Assembly: GCA_016926595.1 (NCBI GenBank)
Contig: JAFGOG010000410.1
Location: 1 to 6,421 of the forward strand
Source of the DNA: Anaerolineae bacterium
GTDB lineage: Bacteria; Chloroflexota; Anaerolineae; JAAYZQ01
Direction: 5' to 3'
Length of the DNA: 6,421 nucleotides
The notes beneath the pieces are model-generated. The model made no database searches, had not been told where the DNA came from, and was given only the letters and a program-made list of their open reading frames with translations. Shown here one piece after another: positions 1 through 5,353 of the stretch (positions are counted from its first letter, which is position 1; every line of letters starts with the position of its first letter). The position numbers and the translations under genes were made by a program.

Positions 1-126
1 CGCCTTGCGCAGCCCTTCCAGGCCATCGCCGGCCGCCTCTACCTGGTAGCCTTCCCTGGACAGGGCCATTTTGAGCAGGTGTGTCAGTTCTGGGGCATCG
101 TCTATGACCAGGATCTTGATCGCCAT
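1..126 (-). CDS. Response regulator, N-terminal part of receiver domain (partial, runs off left edge)
   Basis: The 42 codons visible encode the start of a CheY-like receiver domain: a first beta strand (IKILVIDD, residues 3-10), the acidic pair D9-D10 that would bind Mg2+ near the phosphorylation site, helix 1 (ELTHLLKMALSREGY) and the second strand (QVEAA) followed by GDGLEGL, a usual receiver sequence. The phosphoacceptor Asp (normally near residue 50-55) and any output domain lie outside the window, so whether it is a DNA-binding regulator, a stand-alone receiver or part of a hybrid protein cannot be said. The ATG at 126-124 is chosen because the frame meets a TGA (165-163) upstream with no other start between. 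Its ribosome site is weak (GGAAA). It lies downstream of, and in the same direction as, the GEVED protein gene but has its own promoter. Confidence 0.88.
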   Translation of the reverse strand, partial: MAIKILVIDDAPELTHLLKMALSREGYQVEAAGDGLEGLRKA

Positions 127-185
127 GCCATTTCCAATCGCCGGTTGGCCGAAGGGGCGCGGTCACTCCTCCGGTTGTCTTGACC

Positions 186-213
186 ATTATAGCATACTGC
201 TCCTGTAAAGCAA
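186..213 (-). promoter_or_regulatory. Extended -10 sigma70-type promoter for the response regulator
   Basis: Read on the minus strand, TGCTATAAT (194-186) is a perfect extended -10 element. A partial -35, TTGCTT (213-208), lies 16 bp upstream. Transcription would begin near 179, giving a leader of about 52 nt before the ATG at 126. The short AT-rich patch stands out against GC-rich surroundings. It suggests that the regulator is transcribed independently of the upstream GEVED gene. The assignment rests on the motif only. Confidence 0.6.
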
Positions 214-265
214 GTTTGGCAGGAATGCTGTGCAGCGCCTCTCTGCCCGGCCGGTCGCCCGATCG

Positions 266-300
266 CACAGGCCCGGTTTCGTGGCGAAACCGGGCCTGTG
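266..300. repeat. Perfect 16-bp inverted repeat with 3-nt loop (stable hairpin)
   Basis: The arms at 266-281 and 285-300 are exact reverse complements around the loop TGG (282-284). The stem contains GGCCCGGTTTCG, so the hairpin would be very stable in either transcript. It sits about 50 bp beyond the stop of the GEVED gene and about 50 bp before the response-regulator promoter. It may help end transcription or protect an mRNA 3' end. No run of T follows on either strand, so it is not a canonical rho-independent terminator. It could also be a dispersed REP-like palindrome, which needs the rest of the genome to decide. Confidence 0.75.
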
Positions 301-314
301 GGAGGGGACAACCC

Positions 315-340
315 TCCCGCGGGTTTTCGGGCCCGCGGGA
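315..340 (-). terminator. GC-rich hairpin just after the GEVED gene, probable non-canonical terminator
   Basis: TCCCGCGGG (315-323) pairs exactly with CCCGCGGGA (332-340) around an 8-nt loop. The hairpin begins only 12 bp past the stop codon of the minus-strand GEVED gene, where a terminator is expected. On that strand it is followed by GGGTTGTCC rather than a U-tract, so it is atypical. Together with the 16-bp hairpin at 266-300 it forms a double-hairpin block between the two minus-strand genes. Confidence 0.45.
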
Positions 341-351
341 AGGCAGCTATT

Positions 352-3165
352 CTATGGCCTGCCCTTGGGCAGGCCGATCTGCAGCGGAATCAGGGCCGAT
401 ACCGGTCCATAGCGCTCCGTCTGGCCGTAGATGTCCAAGGCCTCCAGCCAATAGTAATAGGTCCGGCCGGGGCGGGCTGTGCGGTCCACAAAGCTATAGA
501 CATAACCCATCGGGCTGCCGGGTCCCTGGCTGGGGATCAGGCTGTCGTTGAGCTTGATCTGCCGGCCGCCAGGCGACTCGGCCCGGTACAGGTCAAAGCC
601 GAGATTGTCCACTTCGCTGACCGTCTCCCATTCAAGCAAGATGGTCCCGGTCCAAGCCTGCGGTGTGGCGGTGAACGACTTGAGGTCGACGGCGGTGGGC
701 TCGAATTGCCTGTAATAGTCTTCGGTTTCGCCGCCGTACATGCACACGCCGGGGCCGCTGCCGTCGCTGTGTGCGAGCGGCGCGTTCGACAGGGTGATCC
801 GGATCCAGACAAAGGCATTGTCGGCGCCGGGGTTGCAGGGGTTGATCGGCGCGGTGAACTCTTGCGAGCTTCCGGGCGCTACCGTGACCGCCTGGTTGGC
901 TACCACCCGCTCGTCTTCGGTGTGGGCGTTGCGGCAGGTCACGGCGTTGTCATCCCAGTCGCCGTCCCGGTTCCAATCGAACCAGACGTTCACGTACCAC
1001 GGGACGGCGGCGCCGCCGTCCGGCATGGTCACGACATATTGGATATCCAGCGGCGTGCCGTCCTGCCAGCTCACCGGCAGGATCAGGCCGTCGTCGGCGC
1101 CGTCATTGTCCGGGTCGTCGACGAGCGGCAGGATGTTGAACAGCGGATCGGCGTCTGCCATCCGATCGGCGTCGGTGTTTTCGACGGTGACCGCGCTGCC
1201 CAGGATCGGCGTGACGCCCATCTGCTGGATGTGGCACGGGCCGGGGAAGCCGCTCACGGCGGGGTTGGCGACGGTGGGAAAGTTGGCCCATACGGCGCCG
1301 CCTGGCAGGCTATAGGCCGTCATCGGTTGGCCGTCGTTGTTGGTGCTGTCTGGCGCGTCGCCAAACTCGAGGGTCGGATCGTACAAATAGTCCTCCGTCT
1401 CGCCTTCGGCAAAGCAGTACCCTGGGCCGCGCCCGTCGTCGTTCGCATCAGAGATCGGCGTGTCGGACAGGGTGATGCGCACCCAGGCGCGGTCCATCAG
1501 GATAGGCTGGCAGGGGTTGACCTGCACCGGGAAGGCGGCCGTGGTCCCCGGCGCGACCTGGCCGGGCACGTTGACCACCTGGTTGACCAGCACATGCTCG
1601 TCGCGCGTGCCGTGGACACAGGCGGCCGCATCGTCGGCCCAGTCGCCGTCGCGGTTCCAGTCCACCCAGATGTTGACATAGCGGTCGCCGGCCGCCGCAG
1701 ACGCCGGAGCGGTCACCGTATAGGTTATAAGGGCGGGTGTGCCGTCGATCCAATACAGCGGGAAGGTCAGGCCGTCGTCGCTGTCGCGATCGGGTATATC
1801 GCTCGTCGGATCGAGGTTGGTCACGCCGTCTTCGTCGGTCAGTTGGTCGGCGTCGCTTTCGGCGCTGACCGTGGCGCCAAGCCGCAGCCCGCTGGAAGTG
1901 ACGGCGTGGCACATGCCGGCCGGCCCACCGCCGCCGGCCGGCGTCGTGTCGGCCACGGTGGGATAGTGGGCGCTGCCCGGGCCTTCGCCCGTGTGGTTGG
2001 ACATCCCGATTCCGGCGTGGTTGGTGCTGTCGGGAGCGTCGCCCGTCTCGATGTCGTCCACGTCGGCGGTCAGCTCGACGATGGCCACGTTGCTGTCCCC
2101 GTCGTTGCGGCAGCCGCTGACGAACTGGATTCCCACCGTGTCGCCTGGATCGGGGTTGTCGCTGCCCAACAGGGCGCGAGGCACGGTCACCTCGTACACG
2201 TAGGTCGGGGCGTTGTTCTCCAACAGGCCGCCAAAGCTGTATTCGTAATAGGCGGTCGTCGTCTCGCCCAGGTATTCGGGAGCGGGCCGTCCCGAGTAAA
2301 GGGGATCAAAGTTGGTGTGCTCCCAATAGGCCGTGACGTTATAGCCGGGACCGCTGGTGTACCAGTCGCTGGTGGCGGAGTTTTTCACGTCGCTGCCGCC
2401 CAGATCATAGGCCGTGCGGTACAACGCCGCGCCCAGGTCGGCGTCGTGCATCTGCACCGTGTTGCCGAGCGTGTCCCGGTCGTCGTGGGTGATGTCTATG
2501 CCCAGGTTATAGTGCCAGGTCGTGCCGTTCCGTTCCTGGCGCGGCGCGCCCAGCACCAGGTTGAGTGATATGTCGCCCGGCCTTATCCAGACATTATAGT
2601 CGTTCCGCGTTTCATAGATCCCGACGCCGACGTGGCCTCCTCCCCAGTCGTGAAGGTGCGGCGTCGAGGAAACGATGGCGATGTAAAAGTTGGTGGCGTC
2701 GTTGTCGAAATAGATCGCCTCGACGTCGTACCACTCGCCGCCGGAGGGATAGCTGCCGCGGATCGTGGTGTGGTTAAAGCTGCCGGCGCTCCAGTTGCCG
2801 TACCAGTCTGCCTCTATCCAGTCGGCAGTTTCAGTATTCAGGGTAGGGGCAAAGGTGCTTGGGTTGAACGACCTGTAGCTGCCGCCGCCCCAGGGAGCCA
2901 GCAGCCCCAGCGTCACTCCGAAACGGTCCTGCAGCAGGGCGCCGGACTCGGGCCTGCCGTTGTCGGGAAGAGCCTGCTGCGGGGCAGCCGCGCTGTCGCT
3001 GCCCGGCTGGACGCCGGCCGGGCTGTAGGATGAATCGGGATCGACGGCCAAAACGGCCGGCGCTCCGGCCAATGCCTGGCTTGCGATAAGAACAAGGATA
3101 ATCAGAATTGTCCTCATGGCTGGCATGGCCGGGCGGAGATGATCTCTGCGATCAAACTTGAGCAT
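352..3165 (-). CDS. Secreted multidomain protein with two GEVED repeats and a C-terminal fibronectin-like module
   Basis: The product has 937 residues; its exact function is not recognised. The start at 3165 is preferred over an in-frame ATG 36 codons upstream (3273): GGGAGG lies 9 nt before it and the promoter (3205-3235) lies between the two. Residues 17-40 form a hydrophobic signal segment (MRTILIILVLIASQALA) with a likely cut after ALA-33 or VLA-40. Residues about 80-370 are a beta-rich, Trp/Tyr-rich domain with the pattern YDVEAIYFDND (145-155), resembling the N-terminal region of other bacterial exported proteins. Two homologous units follow (375-593 and 602-817). Each opens with GDAPDST, carries DWNRDGDW (an acidic, Ca2+-loop-like motif), then NPC, WVRITLS or WIRITLS, and ends in GETEDY, the hallmark of the GEVED domain. 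Residues about 823-927 resemble a fibronectin type III-like module (EWETVSEVDNLGFDLYRAE ... YYYWLEALD). No C-terminal membrane anchor, LPXTG or PEP-CTERM signal is visible, so it is probably released or held noncovalently. A role in adhesion or carbohydrate binding is only a guess. Confidence 0.88.
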   Translation of the reverse strand: MLKFDRRDHLRPAMPAMRTILIILVLIASQALAGAPAVLAVDPDSSYSPAGVQPGSDSAAAPQQALPDNGRPESGALLQDRFGVTLGLLAPWGGGSYRSFNPSTFAPTLNTETADWIEADWYGNWSAGSFNHTTIRGSYPSGGEWYDVEAIYFDNDATNFYIAIVSSTPHLHDWGGGHVGVGIYETRNDYNVWIRPGDISLNLVLGAPRQERNGTTWHYNLGIDITHDDRDTLGNTVQMHDADLGAALYRTAYDLGGSDVKNSATSDWYTSGPGYNVTAYWEHTNFDPLYSGRPAPEYLGETTTAYYEYSFGGLLENNAPTYVYEVTVPRALLGSDNPDPGDTVGIQFVSGCRNDGDSNVAIVELTADVDDIETGDAPDSTNHAGIGMSNHTGEGPGSAHYPTVADTTPAGGGGPAGMCHAVTSSGLRLGATVSAESDADQLTDEDGVTNLDPTSDIPDRDSDDGLTFPLYWIDGTPALITYTVTAPASAAAGDRYVNIWVDWNRDGDWADDAAACVHGTRDEHVLVNQVVNVPGQVAPGTTAAFPVQVNPCQPILMDRAWVRITLSDTPISDANDDGRGPGYCFAEGETEDYLYDPTLEFGDAPDSTNNDGQPMTAYSLPGGAVWANFPTVANPAVSGFPGPCHIQQMGVTPILGSAVTVENTDADRMADADPLFNILPLVDDPDNDGADDGLILPVSWQDGTPLDIQYVVTMPDGGAAVPWYVNVWFDWNRDGDWDDNAVTCRNAHTEDERVVANQAVTVAPGSSQEFTAPINPCNPGADNAFVWIRITLSNAPLAHSDGSGPGVCMYGGETEDYYRQFEPTAVDLKSFTATPQAWTGTILLEWETVSEVDNLGFDLYRAESPGGRQIKLNDSLIPSQGPGSPMGYVYSFVDRTARPGRTYYYWLEALDIYGQTERYGPVSALIPLQIGLPKGRP
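715..1362 (-). repeat. GEVED unit 2 (216 residues) of the secreted protein
   Basis: This is the second homologous unit, protein residues 602-817, with the same order of landmarks as unit 1: GDAPDSTN, FPTVAN, GPCH, TDADRMADAD, DPDNDGADDGL, DGTP, YVNVWFDWNRDGDW, DERVVANQ, NPC, WIRITLSN and GETEDY. Cysteines at 644, 744, 777 and 808 match those of unit 1 in order and nearly in spacing. Only an eight-residue linker (YDPTLEF and neighbours) separates the units. Confidence 0.85.
1387..2043 (-). repeat. GEVED unit 1 (219 residues) of the secreted protein
   Basis: This is the first of two homologous coding units, protein residues 375-593. Landmarks are GDAPDSTN, HYPTVAD, GMCH, SDADQLTDEDG, DRDSDDGL, DGTP, YVNIWVDWNRDGDW, DEHVLVNQ, NPC, WVRITLSD and GETEDY. 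Cysteines are at 419, 516, 552 and 584. The acidic strings (DRDSDDG, DWNRDGDWADD) look like calcium-binding loops. Divergence from unit 2 is large at DNA level, so this is an old duplication rather than a recent one. Confidence 0.85.
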
Positions 3166-3174
3166 GTGATTCGA

Positions 3175-3180
3175 CCTCCC
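3175..3180 (-). promoter_or_regulatory. Ribosome binding site that fixes the GEVED gene start
   Basis: GGGAGG on the minus strand lies 9 nt upstream of the ATG at 3165-3163. It is the only strong Shine-Dalgarno match near any in-frame start, and it rules out the ATG at 3273. Two further in-frame ATGs inside the signal-peptide n-region (3126 and 3117) lack comparable sites. Confidence 0.75.
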
Positions 3181-3204
3181 TTTCGATTGTATTTCCGAAT
3201 ATAT

Positions 3205-3235
3205 AGTATACCAGGCCACGATTAGGTTTTGGCAA
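3205..3235 (-). promoter_or_regulatory. Extended -10 promoter for the GEVED gene
   Basis: On the minus strand TGGTATACT (3213-3205) is an extended -10 element (TGN plus TATACT, five of six consensus bases). TTGCCA (3235-3230) is a plausible -35, although the 19-bp spacing is longer than ideal; extended -10 promoters depend less on the -35. Transcription would start near 3198 with a leader of about 33 nt that contains the GGGAGG site. It faces away from the selA operon promoter. Confidence 0.55.
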
Positions 3236-3288
3236 GAGATCGACAAGAAAATGATTAGAGTTTCGTCCAGCAAAGGGCGAGTATCGTC

Positions 3289-3317
3289 TGGTCAGCAGCG
3301 CCGTTTTGCGCTATAAT
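3289..3317 (+). promoter_or_regulatory. Sigma70-type promoter for the membrane protein-selA operon
   Basis: TATAAT (3312-3317) is a perfect -10 and TGGTCA (3289-3294) matches four of six -35 bases at the optimal 17-bp spacing. Transcription would start near 3324, leaving a very short leader of about 14 nt that still holds GGAGGA (3325-3330), 7 nt before the ATG at 3338. A short inverted repeat, AGCGC (3297-3301) and GCGCT (3308-3312), sits in the spacer and could be coincidental or a small operator. Confidence 0.6.
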
Positions 3318-3337
3318 AGGCGCCGGAGGAACGGCGG

Positions 3338-3709
3338 ATGCGGCGCACACTCATTTCCCTGGCGGCGGTCCTGCTGGCCGCGGTGGGCTGGTGGGGGTTG
3401 TATGAGCTGACCGGCAAGGTTGGCCCCGATCAGGCCGGCGCCATGCCGCTCTTTTTTGCCCTGCTTTTCCTGGCGCTGACCGCCACCCTGGCCCCGCCGG
3501 CGGCCTATCTGAACCGGCGCCTGGCGCCCGAGGCGGCTGGCCGCGATCCGTGGCGCTTTGTGCGCCACAGCGCCTGGGGCGGGCTGTGCCTGACCGCCTG
3601 GGCCTGGCTGCAGGTGCACCGTGTCTTTAACCTGGGCTTTGCCCTGGTCATCGCCCTGATCTTTGTCGCCGTCGAGTTTGTGATCGTGCGGTTGAAAGCT
3701 GAATCGTAA
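3338..3709 (+). CDS. Small multi-pass membrane protein of unknown function, upstream of selA
   Basis: The product has 123 residues and I recognise no named family, although similar short membrane proteins occur in Chloroflexota. Hydrophobic segments are at about 4-24, 35-57, 78-95 (shorter, Trp-rich: AWGGLCLTAWAWLQ) and 98-117. The basic residues (MRR at the start, R60, R61, R69, R73, R76 in the central loop, RLK near the end) predict both termini and the central loop in the cytoplasm, with four helices. There is no signal cleavage site and no enzyme motif. The start is well supported by GGAGGA 7 nt upstream and a good promoter. It ends in TAA only 11 bp before selA, so the two are very likely co-transcribed. 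Whether this link is functional (for example in selenium handling) or just positional cannot be told from the sequence. Confidence 0.82.
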   Translation: MRRTLISLAAVLLAAVGWWGLYELTGKVGPDQAGAMPLFFALLFLALTATLAPPAAYLNRRLAPEAAGRDPWRFVRHSAWGGLCLTAWAWLQVHRVFNLGFALVIALIFVAVEFVIVRLKAES

Positions 3710-3720
3710 AGGGGTGCTCC

Positions 3721-5103
3721 ATGGGGATCGAGGACGAGTTGAGAAAGCTGCCCAGCGTGGATCGGCTGCTCCAGGACGGGGCGGTCGCCGCCCTGGCGGA
3801 GCGGTGGGGCCACGATCTGACCGTGGCCGCCGCCCGCGAGGCGCTCGACGCGGCGCGCCAGGCGATCCGCAGCGGCGAGGCCGCGCCGCCGCCGGGGGCG
3901 CTGGCGTCGGCGACAAATGCCCGGCTGGCGGCCAACCTGCGGCCCACACTCCACCCGGTCGTCAACGCCACCGGTGTGATCGTCCACACCAACCTCGGCC
4001 GGGCGCCCCTCAGCGCCGAGGCCCGGGCGGCCATGGACGCGGTGGCCGCCGGCTACTCCAACCTGGAGTACGACCTGGAGGCCGGCGAGCGGGGCTCGCG
4101 CTACGCTCACGCCGAGCAGCTCCTCTGCCGCCTGACCGGCGCCGAGGCGGCCCTGGTGGTCAACAACAATGCGGCCGCCGTGCTGCTGGTCCTGACGGCC
4201 CTGGCCCAAGGCCGGGAGGTGATCATCTCCCGCGGGCAGTTGGTCGAGATCGGCGGCGGCTTTCGCATCCCCGACGTGATGGCCCAAAGCGGCGCCCGCC
4301 TGGTGGAGGTTGGCACCACCAACCGTACCTACGCCGGCGACTATGAGGCGGCCATCAGCGCCGAGACGGTCGCCCTGATGCGCGTCCACCACAGCAATTT
4401 TCGGATGATCGGTTTTGCCCACGAGTCGTCCCTGGCGGAGCTGGTCGCCCTGGCGGCGCAACGCGGGCTGTATCTTTTCGACGACCTGGGCAGCGGCACG
4501 CTGCTCGACACGGCGCCCTATGGCCTGACCCACGAGCCGACGATCCAGGAAAGCGTCGTCGCCGCCGCTTCGCTGGTGACCTGCAGCGGCGACAAGCTGC
4601 TGGGCGGGCCGCAGGCCGGCGTCATCCTGGGCCGGGCCGACCTGGTCGCCCGGCTCAAGAGGTTCCCCCTCACCCGCGCCCTGCGCGTCGACAAGACAAC
4701 CTTGGCCGGGCTGCAGGTCACGCTGCGCCATTACCTGCTGGGCGAGGCGGGGGCCAAGGTGCCGGTGTGGCGCATGATCGGCCTCGACGAGGCGGGCCTC
4801 GGCAGGCGGGCCGGGGCCTGGGTCCGCAAGCTCAAGGGGCTGGGGATCGAGGCCCAGGTCGTGCCCGGCTTCTCGACAGTCGGCGGGGGTAGCCTGCCCG
4901 GCGAGACCCTGCCTACCCGCCTGGTGGCCCTGGTCGCCGGGTCGCCCGACGCCGTCGCCGCCCGTCTCAGGGCCGGCGAGCCGCCGGTGATCGCCCGTAT
5001 CCAGGATGGCCGCCTGGCGCTGGACCCGCGCACCGTCCTGCCGGAGCAGGACGCCGTGCTGCTGAGCTGCGTAGCGGAGGCGGTCCGCGCTTCCACTACT
5101 TGA
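3721..5103 (+). CDS. selA: L-seryl-tRNA(Sec) selenium transferase (selenocysteine synthase)
   Basis: SelA is a cytosolic PLP enzyme that converts Ser-tRNA(Sec) to Sec-tRNA(Sec) using selenophosphate, the step that supplies selenocysteine for insertion at UGA codons. The 460 residues match the usual family length (about 460). An N-terminal helical domain that opens with KLPSVDRLL (9-17) should contact tRNA. The fold-type I PLP core follows: NATGVIVHTNLGRAPLS (82-98), YSNLEYDLEAGERGSRY (112-128), ALVVNNNAAAVLL (144-156), ISRGQLVEIGGGFRIPDVM (169-187), VGTTNRT (197-203), FDDLGSGTL (253-261) and CSGDKLLGGPQAG (288-300), where K292 is the expected PLP-binding lysine. No key motif is missing. The start is ATG 3721, with AAGGGG at 3709-3714 as ribosome site. 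It is the second gene of an operon, ends at TGA, and is followed by a clear terminator. The usual partner selB is not downstream here. Confidence 0.96.
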   Translation: MGIEDELRKLPSVDRLLQDGAVAALAERWGHDLTVAAAREALDAARQAIRSGEAAPPPGALASATNARLAANLRPTLHPVVNATGVIVHTNLGRAPLSAEARAAMDAVAAGYSNLEYDLEAGERGSRYAHAEQLLCRLTGAEAALVVNNNAAAVLLVLTALAQGREVIISRGQLVEIGGGFRIPDVMAQSGARLVEVGTTNRTYAGDYEAAISAETVALMRVHHSNFRMIGFAHESSLAELVALAAQRGLYLFDDLGSGTLLDTAPYGLTHEPTIQESVVAAASLVTCSGDKLLGGPQAGVILGRADLVARLKRFPLTRALRVDKTTLAGLQVTLRHYLLGEAGAKVPVWRMIGLDEAGLGRRAGAWVRKLKGLGIEAQVVPGFSTVGGGSLPGETLPTRLVALVAGSPDAVAARLRAGEPPVIARIQDGRLALDPRTVLPEQDAVLLSCVAEAVRASTT

Positions 5104-5137
5104 TCAGAACCACAAGCTATTTGGAATTTGACGCAAC

Positions 5138-5178
5138 CCTGGCAGGCCCTCCGGCGGATCGAGAGCTGCCAGGTTTTT
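5138..5178 (+). terminator. Rho-independent terminator after selA
   Basis: CCTGGCAG (5138-5145) pairs exactly with CTGCCAGG (5166-5173), directly followed by TTTTT (5174-5178). The 20-nt interior can form a further small stem (CTC with GAG). It lies 35 bp past the selA stop and ends the membrane protein-selA transcription unit, which separates it from the beta-helix gene. Confidence 0.8.
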
Positions 5179-5241
5179 CGCTCATGCGGCTTGTGCTATA
5201 GGGTCTACACCCCAGGGGCGGGAAAAATACTCCTCGACATC

Positions 5242-5272
5242 CCCTTGAAAGAGGCTATCCTGCTTTCAAGGG
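5242..5272. promoter_or_regulatory. Perfect 10-11-10 inverted repeat, possible operator before the beta-helix gene
   Basis: CCCTTGAAAG (5242-5251) and CTTTCAAGGG (5263-5272) are exact reverse complements separated by 11 nt, so the arm centres lie about two helix turns apart, as for a dimeric regulator. The repeat ends 7 bp before the TATAAT at 5279 and covers the place where a -35 box should be. That position fits a repressor site or an activator site. An RNA hairpin role is less likely because the expected transcript starts downstream of it. Confidence 0.5.
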
Positions 5273-5278
5273 ACGGTA

Positions 5279-5284
5279 TATAAT
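5279..5284 (+). promoter_or_regulatory. -10 element (TATAAT) for the beta-helix gene
   Basis: A perfect TATAAT lies about 70 bp before the ATG at 5354, after the selA terminator. No recognisable -35 sits 16-18 bp upstream (that stretch is inside the inverted repeat) and there is no TGN extension, so initiation may need an activator. Transcription would start near 5291. The leader holds a small hairpin, GGCGAT (5314-5319) with ATCGCC (5333-5338), just before the ribosome site AGGAGGT (5342-5348). Confidence 0.5.
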
Positions 5285-5353
5285 GAAAACAACCCTGTCG
5301 GGTCTTCCGGCCGGGCGATCTATGCTGCTTGCATCGCCATGAGGAGGTGGACA

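Noticed and set aside
715..2043. Recent tandem DNA duplication or recombination hotspot at the GEVED units
   Set aside because: The units are similar in protein landmarks but clearly diverged in DNA, so they are an old duplication and not a source of current instability.
298..2568. A 756-codon open frame on the plus strand, antisense to the GEVED gene
   Set aside because: It is rich in Val, Arg, His, Gly and Ala in the way expected from reading the complement of an Asp- and Thr-rich GC-rich gene. It lacks domains, a ribosome site or a promoter, and overlaps a gene with clear signal peptide and domain structure.
3166..3273. 36-codon N-terminal extension of the GEVED protein starting at 3273
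   Set aside because: It starts upstream of the likely promoter, lacks a good ribosome site, and would bury the signal peptide behind about 50 residues. The ATG at 3165 has GGGAGG at 9 nt.
3505..4731. A 408-codon open frame on the minus strand, antisense to selA
   Set aside because: It lies over a certain selA, is rich in Gln, Gly, Arg and Ala without a recognisable motif, and has no start signals; it is a by-product of GC-rich codon use.
5104..5353. Possible tRNA(Sec) (selC) gene after selA
   Set aside because: No acceptor stem, long variable arm or TTCGA-type T-loop could be found; the gap is explained by a terminator, an inverted repeat and a promoter.
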